64,000 bases of DNA from Beduinella massiliensis (GTDB taxonomy: Bacteria; Bacillota; Clostridia; Christensenellales; Aristaeellaceae), in NCBI RefSeq assembly GCF_900199405.1, contig NZ_LT963430.1:1581605-1645604 (forward strand), read 5' to 3'. Both the position numbers and the translations under genes were made by a program. How positions within the stretch are numbered: position 1 is the first letter of the stretch; every line of letters begins with the position of its first letter. Below are positions 17,377 through 25,740 of the stretch, one piece after another. The notes under the pieces are model-generated. The model had not been told where the DNA came from. It saw only the letters and a program-made list of their open reading frames with translations, and made no database searches.

Positions 17377-18096
17377 TCAGGGGAGCTGTGCGAACACCTC
17401 GCCGATGGGCTCGCGCAGGACGAGGTCTGCGGCGCCGTCCTTGGGCGTCTGTCCTTTGTTGACGAGGACGAGACGGCTTCCCCGATACAGATCGATGAAG
17501 CTGGCCGCAGGATAGACCGTCAGAGAGGTGCCGCCGACGATGAGCATGTCCGCCCCCGCGATCGCAGCAACCGACCGGTCGATGACGTCCGCGTCGAGCG
17601 ATTCCTCGTAGAGCACCACGTCGGGCTTCACGACGCCGCCGCAGGGGCAGCGGGGAATGCCCCTGCTTTCCTGGACAAAGGAGAGCGGAAAGGCGCGGCC
17701 GCATTTCACGCAGTGGTTGCGGTGAATGCTGCCGTGCAGCTCCAGCACATTTTGGCTGCCTGCCATCTGATGCAAACCGTCGATATTCTGCGTGACGACG
17801 GCCTTAAGCTTTCCTTCACGCTCCCACAGCGCGAGCTTTTTGTGCGCCGCGTTGGGCTGCTTGTCTGTGAAGAGCATCTTTTCACGGTAAAAGCGAAAGA
17901 ATTCCTCCGTATGGCGCAGAAAGAACGCATGGCTGAGGATCGTTTCGGGTGGATACGCGTAATGCTGGCTGTACAGCCCGTCGACGCTGCGAAAGTCCGG
18001 GATACCGCTTTCGGTGGAGACGCCCGCCCCGCCGAAGAAGACGATGGAGCGGCTTTCCCTGACCCAACCGGAGAGCGTTTGAAGTGCATCAGGCAT
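17377..18096 (-). CDS. NAD-dependent protein deacylase, Sir2 family
   Basis: 239-residue cytoplasmic sirtuin that removes acyl groups from lysines using NAD+. Motifs in order: GGAGVSTESGIPDFRS (NAD pocket, about residues 22-37), TQNIDGLH (about 102-109), catalytic His in ELHGS, and a small zinc module with CVKC and CPCG (the second pair is CxC rather than CxxC). GGTSL and LVNKG near the end bind the cofactor. It is a single gene on this strand, converging on the regulator gene. Confidence 0.95.
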   Translation of the reverse strand: MPDALQTLSGWVRESRSIVFFGGAGVSTESGIPDFRSVDGLYSQHYAYPPETILSHAFFLRHTEEFFRFYREKMLFTDKQPNAAHKKLALWEREGKLKAVVTQNIDGLHQMAGSQNVLELHGSIHRNHCVKCGRAFPLSFVQESRGIPRCPCGGVVKPDVVLYEESLDADVIDRSVAAIAGADMLIVGGTSLTVYPAASFIDLYRGSRLVLVNKGQTPKDGAADLVLREPIGEVFAQLP

Positions 18097-18149
18097 TATA
18101 GGCCTCCTTCGGCGGCAAAAGCCGCCCGCATAGAGGGCGGACGAAAGCT

Positions 18150-18314
18150 TCAGTCGTCCGCGCGCTCTTTCTTATGAACGCTGTGGCAGCTGCCCGCATA
18201 GGGGCAGCCTCCGCACGAGCCGCCGCAGCGTCCCTTGCCGCGGCGATACGCGCGCAGAGCGAAGAAAAATGCGACGGCGACGGCCAGGAGAATGAGAAGG
18301 TCGAGTAGATTCAT
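18150..18314 (-). CDS. FeoB-associated Cys-rich membrane protein
   Basis: 54 residues: one N-terminal membrane helix (MNLLDLLILLAVAVAFFFAL), a short basic stretch, then a Cys-rich tail RCGGSCGGCPYAGSC. This matches the small FeoB-associated Cys-rich family that accompanies feoB in many Firmicutes and is thought to help ferrous iron transport. The ATG is at 18314, 20 bp downstream of the feoB stop on the same strand. It is very likely the last gene of the feo operon. Confidence 0.9.
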   Translation of the reverse strand: MNLLDLLILLAVAVAFFFALRAYRRGKGRCGGSCGGCPYAGSCHSVHKKERADD

Positions 18315-18334
18315 ACGTTCCTTTCAGGCTGCGC

Positions 18335-20338
18335 TCAGAAAATCAGAAGCGCGGCATGGTAGAGCAGGAAAGCGACGAGCCAGGCAATGCCGCACTGCAT
18401 CAGCGCGACGTAGACGGCGGCGCGGCGCGAGCCCATCTCGCGCCGGACGGCGGCGATGGCGGCGACGCAGGGCGTGTACAGCAGGGTGAAGGTGAGGAAG
18501 CTGAAGGCCGTCAGCGGCGTAAAGAGGGATGCGAGCGCCGTGGCCAGGCCCGCGATGTTGGTGCCCGTCAGGACGGCCAACGTGCTGACGACGGCTTCCT
18601 TGGCCGTAAAGCCGGTGATCAGCGCGGTGGAAACGCGCCAGTCGCTGAAGCCCAGCGGCGCGAAGATGGGCGAGATCCACTGGCCGAGCGCGGCGAGCAG
18701 GCTGTCCCGGCTGTCCGCGACGACGTTGAGGCGCATGTCGAACGTCTGCAGGAACCAGATGATGATCGTGGCCGCGAAGATGATGGTGAAGGCGCGCTCG
18801 ATGAAGTCTTGGGCCTTATCCCACATCAGCAGCGCGACGGAGCGCAGCGAGGGGAAGCGGTAGTTGGGCAGCTCCATGACGAAGGGCACGGGATTGCCGC
18901 GGAAGGCGGTATTTTTGAACAGCAGACCCACCAGCACGCCCACGACCATGCCCAGTGCGTACAGGCCGATCATCACCAGCGGCTCCTTCCCCGGGAAGAA
19001 GGCTGCGGAGAAGACCGCGTAGATCGGAAGCTTCGCGCTGCAGCTCATGAAGGGGGTGAGCAGGATCGTCATCTTGCGGTCGCGCTCGCTGGAAAGCGTG
19101 CGGGTCGCCATGATGGCGGGCACCGAGCAGCCGAAGCCGATCAACATCGGCACGAAGCTGCGGCCCGACAGGCCGATCTTGCGCAGCAGCTTATCCATGA
19201 CGAAGGCGACGCGCGCCATGTAGCCGCTGTCCTCCAGGATGGAGAGGAAGAAAAAGAGGGTCACGATGATGGGCAGGAAGGAAAGCACGCTGCCTACGCC
19301 CGCGAAGATGCCGTCGATGACGAGGCTATGCACCACGGGGTTGAGCCCGTAGGCGGTGAGCGCAGCGTCCGTCAGATTCGTCAGGCTGTCGATGCCCAGG
19401 CTGAGCAGATCGCTCAGCGCCGCGCCGATGACGCCGAACGTGAGGTAAAAGACGAGCAGCATGATGCACAGGAAGATCGGAATCGCGAAGACCTTATGCG
19501 TGAGCACGTTGTCGATCGCGACGCTGCGCCGGTGCTCGCGGCTCTCGTGGCACTTTTCGACCGCCTTGTCGCAGAGCTGCTCGATGAACGTATAGCGCAT
19601 GTCGGCCATGGCGGCGTTGCGGTCGAGCCCGACCTCCGACTCCATTTCGGAGATGCTGTGCTCGAGCATGTCCAGTTCGTTCTGGTTGAGCTCAAGCGCC
19701 TTGAGCATGGGCTCGTCGCTCTCAACGACCTTGGTGGCGGCAAAGCGGGGGTTCACGCCGATGCGCTGGGCATGATCCTCGATCAGGTGGGTGATGGCGT
19801 GAATGCAGCGATGCACCGCGCCGGAGCAGAAGTCCACGCGCTTGGGGACGACGCGCTCGCGCACCGTGCGCTCCGCCTCGCTGATGAGCTCCTCGATACC
19901 CTCGTTTTTCGCGGCGCTGATGGGGACGACAGGGATGCCCAGCTCGGCGCTCAGCGCCTTGACGTCGATGGAGCCGCCATTGGAGCGCACCTCGTCCATC
20001 ATGTTGAGCGCGAGCACCATGGGGATGCCCGTCTCGATCAGCTGAAGCGTGAGGTAGAGGTTTCGCTCGATATTCGTCGCGTCGATGATGTTGATGATGC
20101 CGTCCGGGTGCCCGCTCAGCAAAAAGTCGCGGGTCACGATTTCCTCGGACGTGTAAGGACGAATGGAGTAGATGCCGGGCAGGTCCACCACGGTCATGTC
20201 CTTGTGGCCGCGGATGATGCCGCTCTTTTGCTCGACGGTGACGCCGGGGAAATTGCCGACATGCTGGTTGGAGCCCGTCAGCTGGTTGAACAGCGTCGTC
20301 TTGCCGCAGTTCTGATTGCCTGCCAATGCAAAGATCAT
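18335..20338 (-). CDS. feoB: Ferrous iron transporter FeoB
   Basis: 667-residue GTPase-permease for Fe(II). The N-terminal G domain shows G1 GNQNCGKT (residues 7-14), G3 DLPG (52-55) and G4 NMMD (112-115), followed by a helical spacer and then the membrane domain with about ten helices. Gate motifs and the conserved GCSVPAIMATR and MSCSAKLPIYAVF segments are visible. The start overlaps feoA by 4 bp (ATGA). Confidence 0.97.
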   Translation of the reverse strand: MIFALAGNQNCGKTTLFNQLTGSNQHVGNFPGVTVEQKSGIIRGHKDMTVVDLPGIYSIRPYTSEEIVTRDFLLSGHPDGIINIIDATNIERNLYLTLQLIETGIPMVLALNMMDEVRSNGGSIDVKALSAELGIPVVPISAAKNEGIEELISEAERTVRERVVPKRVDFCSGAVHRCIHAITHLIEDHAQRIGVNPRFAATKVVESDEPMLKALELNQNELDMLEHSISEMESEVGLDRNAAMADMRYTFIEQLCDKAVEKCHESREHRRSVAIDNVLTHKVFAIPIFLCIMLLVFYLTFGVIGAALSDLLSLGIDSLTNLTDAALTAYGLNPVVHSLVIDGIFAGVGSVLSFLPIIVTLFFFLSILEDSGYMARVAFVMDKLLRKIGLSGRSFVPMLIGFGCSVPAIMATRTLSSERDRKMTILLTPFMSCSAKLPIYAVFSAAFFPGKEPLVMIGLYALGMVVGVLVGLLFKNTAFRGNPVPFVMELPNYRFPSLRSVALLMWDKAQDFIERAFTIIFAATIIIWFLQTFDMRLNVVADSRDSLLAALGQWISPIFAPLGFSDWRVSTALITGFTAKEAVVSTLAVLTGTNIAGLATALASLFTPLTAFSFLTFTLLYTPCVAAIAAVRREMGSRRAAVYVALMQCGIAWLVAFLLYHAALLIF

Positions 20339-20565
20339 GCGCGCATCTCCTCAATCTCAATCTTTTGTGCGTCCTCCAGGCGGATGGTGAGCTCATAGCC
20401 GCGCAGCATCAGCTCGATGGGGTCGCCCATGGGCGCGACCTTTCTGACGGTTACCCGGGTGCGCGGGGTGAGCCCCATATCCAACAGACGGCAGCGCAGC
20501 GCGCCCTCGCCGCCGACCTGGATAATGCGGGAGGATTTGCCGATGGGAAGCTGGTCGAGCGTCAT
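20335..20565 (-). CDS. feoA: Ferrous iron transport protein FeoA
   Basis: 76-residue SH3-like cytoplasmic partner of FeoB. The family pattern is clear: LPIGKSSRIIQVGGEGALRCRLLDMGLTPRTRVTV, then GDPIELMLRGYELTIRLEDAQKI. It is the first gene of feoA-feoB-Cys-rich peptide and is driven by a consensus promoter about 60 bp upstream. Confidence 0.96.
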   Translation of the reverse strand: MTLDQLPIGKSSRIIQVGGEGALRCRLLDMGLTPRTRVTVRKVAPMGDPIELMLRGYELTIRLEDAQKIEIEEMRA

Positions 20566-20627
20566 GATGAATCCCCCTTCTCTTTCCTAACGTTTCTCCT
20601 CAAATCTATGCGCCTATGCCGGATACT

Positions 20628-20656
20628 ATCATAGACATCTGCAGAATGTTTGTCAA
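20628..20656 (-). promoter_or_regulatory. Sigma-A promoter of the feo operon
   Basis: On the minus strand TTGACA (20656-20651), 17-bp spacer, TATGAT (20633-20628). The feoA start lies 63 bp downstream. No convincing Fur or DtxR box was recognised. Confidence 0.85.
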
Positions 20657-20717
20657 GGGTAACTCGTAAGAAAATACGGCCTGTTTTCTGTGCAGGAACG
20701 CGATCAGGCGAAAACGC

Positions 20718-20746
20718 TTGACGCATGGGTCTTTTACGTGTATAAA
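20718..20746 (+). promoter_or_regulatory. Sigma-A promoter of the ppa operon
   Basis: TTGACG (20718-20723), 17-bp spacer, TATAAA (20741-20746). It is followed by a ~165-nt GC-rich leader with small hairpins (CACA/TGTG near 20791-20808, TGCG/CGCA near 20876-20900) and then the ppa start. No fluoride riboswitch consensus was recognised in that leader. Confidence 0.75.
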
Positions 20747-20917
20747 TAAAGTTGCTAAACGCTGAAAAAAGGAAGAAAAATGGGCGGGGTTTCACATCCG
20801 GGGTGTGCTTTGACGATTCGCGCGCCGCGCGGCGAGAAGATCCGGACGTGAACGCCGCGGCACGGCAAAGCAGATGTGCGGAGGAGAAGGCCTTCGCACG
20901 GAGAGAAGGAGCGGCTT

Positions 20918-21463
20918 ATGAACATTTGGCATGACGTATCCCCCGATAAGATCACGCCGGAGCGCTTTGTGGCGGTGATCGAGATCAAGAAGGGCTGCAA
21001 GAACAAGTACGAGCTGGACAAGGAGACGGGCTTTTTAAAGCTCGACCGCGTGCTGTACACCTCCACGCATTATCCGGCCAATTACGGCTTCATTCCCCGT
21101 ACCTACGCGCAGGACGACGACCCGCTGGACGTGCTGGTGCTGTGCAGCGAGGCGATCGAGCCGCTGACGCTCGTCTCCTGCCGCCCGATCGGCATGATCG
21201 AGATGGTGGACGGCGAGGAGCGCGACGAGAAGATCATCGCCGTGCCGCTGGGCGACCCGAACTACAACTACATGTTCGACATCAGCCAGCTGCCCGCCCA
21301 CGTGCTGGAGGAGATGGGACACTTTTTCACGGTCTACAAGAGCCTGGAGGGCAAGGAGACGGTGGTGCGCCAGGCAACCGACCGCGACCACGCGGTGCGC
21401 GCCATCTCGCAGGCGATCGAGCGCTATAACGAAAAGTACGTCAAGGGAGAGGAAAAGGCATGA
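20918..21463 (+). CDS. ppa: Inorganic pyrophosphatase, family I
   Basis: 181-residue soluble enzyme hydrolysing pyrophosphate to phosphate. Family-I residues are present: KNKYELDKETG, the YPANYGFIPRTYAQDDDPLDVLV core (metal-binding Asp cluster) and KIIAVPLGDPNYNYM. Start at ATG 20918 behind GAAGGAG; an upstream in-frame start at 20876 has no support. It overlaps the next gene as ATGA. Confidence 0.96.
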   Translation: MNIWHDVSPDKITPERFVAVIEIKKGCKNKYELDKETGFLKLDRVLYTSTHYPANYGFIPRTYAQDDDPLDVLVLCSEAIEPLTLVSCRPIGMIEMVDGEERDEKIIAVPLGDPNYNYMFDISQLPAHVLEEMGHFFTVYKSLEGKETVVRQATDRDHAVRAISQAIERYNEKYVKGEEKA

Positions 21464-22380
21464 GAATCGCGGTGCTGGGCGCGGGCGCGATGGGCTCGCT
21501 CTACGGCGGCTATCTCTCGCGCCAAAACGAGGTTTATCTGGTGGATCGCAGCCCGGAAAAGGCGGCGCTCATCAGCGAACGCGGCGTCACCATTCATGAG
21601 AAGGAGGGGAAGGCCGTCTATTATCCCGGATGCGTGACGGATTCCTCTAACCTTGGAAGGATGGATCTGGTGATCCTCTTCACCAAGGCGATGTTCAGCC
21701 GCGACGCGCTTGAAAAGAACAAGGGACTGATCGGCCCGGACACGTACCTGCTGACGCTGCAAAACGGCGCGGGCCACGAGGAGGTTCTCGCGCCCTACGC
21801 GGCGCGCGACCACATCGCTATCGGCACCACGGAACACAACTGTTCCGTGCTCTCGCCCTGCGAAATCAGCCACGGCGGCGGGGGAAGGACCAACCTCGGC
21901 CTCGCCTACGGCGACAGCCAGGCGCTTGCGGGCGTAAAGGATGCGTTCGAGGCCTGCGGCTTTGCGACCATGCTGCACGACAACATCCGCCGCCTCATCT
22001 GGGACAAGCTGTTCATCAACGCATCCTCCAGCGTCGTCAGCGGCGTTTTGCAGGTTCATCAGGGCTTCCTGCTGTCGAGTGCATGGGGCTGGGGGATGGT
22101 CGAAAGCCTCGTGCGCGAGGCGGTTGCCGTCGCCTGCGCGCAGGGACAGGATTTTCGCTGCGAGGAGGTTCTCTCGCACGTGCGTGCGGTCGTAAGCAGC
22201 GCGCCAGCCGGATTCACGTCGATCTATGCGGACCTCAAAAACGGCCGCCGCACCGAGGTGGATACGATTTCCGGCGCGGTTTTGCGCGCCGCAGAGCAGG
22301 CGGGCGTCGCCGCGCCTTCGCACGCGCTGATGGTGTGCCTCGTGCACGCGATGGAAGAAAAATCCGCACAGCGGAATTGA
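21460..22380 (+). CDS. Ketopantoate reductase family oxidoreductase (PanE/ApbA-like)
   Basis: 306-residue NADPH-type dehydrogenase. Rossmann motif GAGAMGSLYGGYLS at the N-terminus (about residues 7-20), LQNGAGHEEVLAPY in the middle, and the C-terminal helical domain with WDKLFINASSSVVSGVL and DLKNGRRTEVDTISGAV, where the Lys and Glu of the family active site lie. The best-known activity is 2-dehydropantoate to pantoate, but paralogues of this length act on other 2-keto acids. It is coupled to ppa by a 4-bp overlap. Confidence 0.88.
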   Translation: MRIAVLGAGAMGSLYGGYLSRQNEVYLVDRSPEKAALISERGVTIHEKEGKAVYYPGCVTDSSNLGRMDLVILFTKAMFSRDALEKNKGLIGPDTYLLTLQNGAGHEEVLAPYAARDHIAIGTTEHNCSVLSPCEISHGGGGRTNLGLAYGDSQALAGVKDAFEACGFATMLHDNIRRLIWDKLFINASSSVVSGVLQVHQGFLLSSAWGWGMVESLVREAVAVACAQGQDFRCEEVLSHVRAVVSSAPAGFTSIYADLKNGRRTEVDTISGAVLRAAEQAGVAAPSHALMVCLVHAMEEKSAQRN

Positions 22381-22394
22381 CGGGGGAAGTGCGC

Positions 22395-23111
22395 ATGAAA
22401 AGACCCCTGATTGCCATCACGCCGGACTACGATGAGCAAACCGGCTACTATAAGATCAACGCGCGCTACATGGAGGCCGTATACGCGTCGGGCGGCACCG
22501 GCTTGCTGCTCGGTATGGACATGGCGGAAGCGGACGTGGAGCTGCTGGCGGAGCGCTTTGACGGCTTCCTCTTTTCCGGCGGCGGGGACATCGCTCCTTC
22601 CTATTTCCGGGAAGCGCCGCATCCGTGCTGCGGTAAGGTTTCTCCCCGGCGCGACGCGTTCGAGCTGCCGCTGCTGCGCGCGGCGGTGCGAAGGGGCAGG
22701 CCGGTGCTCGCCGTCTGCCGCGGCGTCCAGGTGCTGAACGTCGCTCTGGGCGGCACGATCTATCAGGATATCCCCTCGCAGCTTGGCATCGAGGAAGGGC
22801 GGCACCGTCAGCAGGAGCCCTATGACCGGACGCATCACGAGGTGGAGCTGACGCCGGGCGGGCTCTTGGCCCGCGTCACCGGCAAGGCGCGGCTTTCGGT
22901 CAATTCGGTGCATCATCAGGCGGTTCGCGATGTGGCGCCCGGCATGGTCGTGGAGGCCAGGAGCGGGGACGGGGTGATCGAGGCGCTATCCCTCGCAGAC
23001 AGGAAGGACGTGCTGGGCGTGCAGTGGCACCCGGAGCAGCTTTTTGCGCAGGATGCGGCGCAGCGCGCGCTGTTTGCGCACCTCATCGCCCGTGCAGGGG
23101 AACGAGGCTGA
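22395..23111 (+). CDS. Peptidase C26 family gamma-glutamyl amidohydrolase (PuuD-like)
   Basis: 238-residue class-I glutamine-amidotransferase-like hydrolase. The nucleophile Cys lies in AVCRGVQVLN (elbow, near residue 110). The catalytic His and Glu are in VQWHPEQLF near residue 212. FSGGGDIAPSYF is the oxyanion-side loop. Relatives cleave gamma-glutamyl-GABA or other gamma-glutamyl amides; the substrate here is unknown. The ATG at 22395 follows GGGGGAAG and lies 15 bp after the reductase gene, so it is probably in the ppa transcript. Confidence 0.9.
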   Translation: MKRPLIAITPDYDEQTGYYKINARYMEAVYASGGTGLLLGMDMAEADVELLAERFDGFLFSGGGDIAPSYFREAPHPCCGKVSPRRDAFELPLLRAAVRRGRPVLAVCRGVQVLNVALGGTIYQDIPSQLGIEEGRHRQQEPYDRTHHEVELTPGGLLARVTGKARLSVNSVHHQAVRDVAPGMVVEARSGDGVIEALSLADRKDVLGVQWHPEQLFAQDAAQRALFAHLIARAGERG

Positions 23112-23202
23112 CAGAAAAAAGATTCAACAAAATGCTTTTTTGATTCGTCAGTAGGAGTGAAACCCTTGCGCATGCGTAAGGCGAAAAGGAGAGACGAAAG
23201 AT

Positions 23203-25017
23203 TTGAGAATGAAAAAGTCCCGAATCCTGCGCGCAGCGCTGTGCGCCCTCGTCACGCTGCAATGCGCGCTTTCGTTCCTGCTGCCGGCAGGCGTCGCGCC
23301 GGCCGCGCGTGCGGCGGAAGCCGAAAGCCGCGTGCGCGTGCTGCTCAGCCGTTTGAAGATATCGGATCGGATGGACATCCGGTTCGACGGCGTGTACGCT
23401 GCGGGCGAGAACGACATGCTGACGTTTGAGCGGGGCACGGGCGTGTCGGTGGTCCTGAAAAACGGTCAGTTGATCCTGCACTACCAGGGCATGACGGTCA
23501 ACATGGGCGGGCAGATCGCCTTCATCCGTCACGCGGCAGGCGAGGGCGAGGAAAACGGCCTGCGCTTCGGCGGCGGTGCGAACCTGTACGAGGGAGACCT
23601 GCTGCTGACCGCGTCGGACGGCGTCATTCGTCCGGTGCTCACCATCGACGTGGAGGATTATCTGATGGGCGTCGTGCCCTACGAGATGAGCGACAGCTTC
23701 CCGCTGGAAGCGCTCAAGGCCCAGGCGGTCACCGCCCGCACGTATGTGCTCAGAAAGATGGGCGCAAAGCGCGATTACGACGTGGTAGACACGACGAACG
23801 ACCAGGTATATAAGGGCAGGAACAGCGCCTATCAGAACGCGATCGCCGCGGTGGAACAGACGCGCGGCGTGTGCGGCTACTACAAGGGCAAGCTGGCGGA
23901 GTGTTACTATTCCGCGAGCAACGGCGGGCAGACAGAGCTGGTGGAGCACGTCTGGTCGGGCGAAGGCGATTACGGTTACATCGCCATGAACGAGGATCCG
24001 TATGATCTGGAAAACCCGCAAAGCGTCGTGCGCCGCTACGCGATCGCCAAGAAACCGGGAAGCCGGGGCGTCGGCGAGGCGCTGCACGCCCTGATTGCCG
24101 CGGAATTGAGCGAGCAGCTCGAGGCGAAGGGGCTGGACACGGCGGCAGAGAACGTGCGAATCGACGAGGTGCTGGCGACGAGCCTCCATACGCCGATGTT
24201 TGACGCGCCCTCGCGCCTGATGACCAAGCTTACGCTTACGCTTAAAATTTCGGCCCGCGAGGTGCTCGCGGGGACGAAGGGAACCCCTGCGCCGGAAGCG
24301 GGGAGCAGTGCGCAGGAAGACGACGACCTGTTTGCCACCGCCGCGCCTGCGGAAACCCTGGCGCCATCCGGTACGCCCAACCCGTCGCCTACGCCCGCGC
24401 TGGGCGACCTCAAGGCGCTGGACGAGGCGATCGAGGTCGAGCTCTCCGTCTTCCCGGACGCGGAAAAGGCGATGCGGCTTTCAATCAACAAGGATCAAAA
24501 CGAGCTTTGGACCATCCAGGAGACGGATAGCGCCTTTGAAATCGAGGCGCGGCGGTACGGACACGGCGTCGGCATGAGCCAGCGGGGCGCGGAGTGGATG
24601 GCCAAGCAGTACGGCAAGAGCTACGAAGAGATCCTCAAATTCTACTATCCCGGCATGGAGCTGAGCGTGCGTACGGCCGCGCCGGCTCCCCTGCCGACGC
24701 TGAACGTGGAGCTGATCTCGACCCCAGCCCCCAAACCGACGAATACGCCCAGGCCGACGATGATGCCCGTGACCCAGGAATTGCCGGAGGGTGCCTGGTA
24801 CGCGGTCGTCAGCAACATCGAGGATAACTCGACCCTGAACCTGCGCGTGGAGCCGAACATGGACAGCGACGTGCGCATGCGCATGGTGAAGGGGCAGCGG
24901 CTGATCGTGCTCAGAAGCGTAGCGGATGCGGACGGATGGGTTGAGGTCAAGACGGATACGGCCGACGGATATGTATTGGAAGCATATCTGGGGCGAGAGG
25001 AAGACAGTGGGAAGTAA
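23203..25017 (+). CDS. SpoIID/LytB-domain protein with C-terminal SH3 domain
   Basis: 604-residue exported protein. It has a signal peptide (about residues 1-38, ending AARAAEA) and a SpoIID-type amidase-enhancer/lytic transglycosylase domain (about 115-470) with PYEMSDSFPLEALKAQAVTARTY, YSASNGGQTELVEHVW and RRYGHGVGMSQRGAEWMA. A Thr/Pro-rich linker and a bacterial SH3 domain (about 525-598, NLRVEPNMDSDVRMRMVKGQRL) follow. A low-complexity Ala/Pro/Thr insert sits within the SpoIID domain (about 365-400). It probably acts on peptidoglycan in the wall; a link to sporulation cannot be judged. The TTG at 23203 is better spaced from AGGAGAG than the ATG at 23209. Confidence 0.88.
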   Translation: MRMKKSRILRAALCALVTLQCALSFLLPAGVAPAARAAEAESRVRVLLSRLKISDRMDIRFDGVYAAGENDMLTFERGTGVSVVLKNGQLILHYQGMTVNMGGQIAFIRHAAGEGEENGLRFGGGANLYEGDLLLTASDGVIRPVLTIDVEDYLMGVVPYEMSDSFPLEALKAQAVTARTYVLRKMGAKRDYDVVDTTNDQVYKGRNSAYQNAIAAVEQTRGVCGYYKGKLAECYYSASNGGQTELVEHVWSGEGDYGYIAMNEDPYDLENPQSVVRRYAIAKKPGSRGVGEALHALIAAELSEQLEAKGLDTAAENVRIDEVLATSLHTPMFDAPSRLMTKLTLTLKISAREVLAGTKGTPAPEAGSSAQEDDDLFATAAPAETLAPSGTPNPSPTPALGDLKALDEAIEVELSVFPDAEKAMRLSINKDQNELWTIQETDSAFEIEARRYGHGVGMSQRGAEWMAKQYGKSYEEILKFYYPGMELSVRTAAPAPLPTLNVELISTPAPKPTNTPRPTMMPVTQELPEGAWYAVVSNIEDNSTLNLRVEPNMDSDVRMRMVKGQRLIVLRSVADADGWVEVKTDTADGYVLEAYLGREEDSGK

Positions 25018-25031
25018 GCTGCGACAGAATG

Positions 25032-25064
25032 CGGGGGCAGGCGCCGAGCCTGACCCCGTTTTTT
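25032..25064 (+). terminator. Terminator after the SpoIID-domain gene
   Basis: Stem CGGGG-CAGGC with GCCTG-CCCCG (one bulge on each side), 5-nt loop, then TTTTTT. Confidence 0.9.
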
Positions 25065-25086
25065 ATACGAAGGAGGTAAATTCAGG

Positions 25087-25740
25087 ATGGAGCAGAGAGT
25101 CTACGGGTACATCCGCGTGTCGACGCGCGAACAAAATGAGGATCGCCAGCTGATTGCCATGGAGGCTTTTCCGGTGCCGCAGCAGCATATCTGGCTGGAC
25201 AAGCAGAGCGGCAAGGACTTCAACCGGCCGGCGTACAAGCGGCTGCTGCGCAAGCTACGCCGGGGCGATCTGCTCGTGATCAAGAGCATCGACCGTCTCG
25301 GCAGGAACTATCACGAGATCATCGACCAATGGCGCATCCTGACCAAGGACAAAGGCGTGGACATCGTGGTGCTGGACATGCCGCTGCTCGACACGCGACG
25401 CGGCAAGGATCTGCTGGGCACGTTCATCGCGGACGTGGTTCTGCAGCTGCTCAGCTTCGTCGCGGAAAACGAACGCGCGAACATTCGCCAGCGCCAGGCG
25501 GAGGGAATCGCCGCCGCCAAGCTGCGCGGCGTGAGATTTGGCCGCCCGCCGATTCCCATACCCTCGGCGTTTTACGAGTGGTACGACCGCTTCCGCGAGG
25601 GCAAGGCGTCCATCCGTGTGGCGGCGAGGGCGCTGGGGGTCTCGCACGAGACGTTCAGACGCTGGGCTAAGCGCCAAAACGAAAAAACCCTTGCCGCTGC
25701 GCCAGAGCAGCTTGCGGCAGGGGAACGGGTTACAGGATGA
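25087..25740 (+). CDS. Small serine recombinase (resolvase/invertase family)
   Basis: 217-residue site-specific recombinase. The N-terminal catalytic domain has VYGYIRVSTREQNEDRQ (nucleophile Ser12), KSIDRLGRNY (Arg pair near 68-72) and SFVAENERANIRQRQAEGI (E-helix). A short C-terminal helix-turn-helix follows (RVAARALGVSHETFRRW). No partner transposase, invertible segment or cargo is evident next to it. It starts behind GGAGG and converges on the CapA-like gene with an 11-bp overlap of coding ends. Confidence 0.92.
   Translation: MEQRVYGYIRVSTREQNEDRQLIAMEAFPVPQQHIWLDKQSGKDFNRPAYKRLLRKLRRGDLLVIKSIDRLGRNYHEIIDQWRILTKDKGVDIVVLDMPLLDTRRGKDLLGTFIADVVLQLLSFVAENERANIRQRQAEGIAAAKLRGVRFGRPPIPIPSAFYEWYDRFREGKASIRVAARALGVSHETFRRWAKRQNEKTLAAAPEQLAAGERVTG

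Noticed and set aside
18356-20398. 680-codon plus-strand frame opposite feoB
   Set aside because: Composition is His/Asp/Gln/Glu-rich without any domain, and it is fully covered by feoB and feoA on the minus strand.
20747-20917. Fluoride riboswitch before the pyrophosphatase gene
   Set aside because: Pyrophosphatase genes can have one, but I could not see its conserved pseudoknot segments; only small generic hairpins are present.
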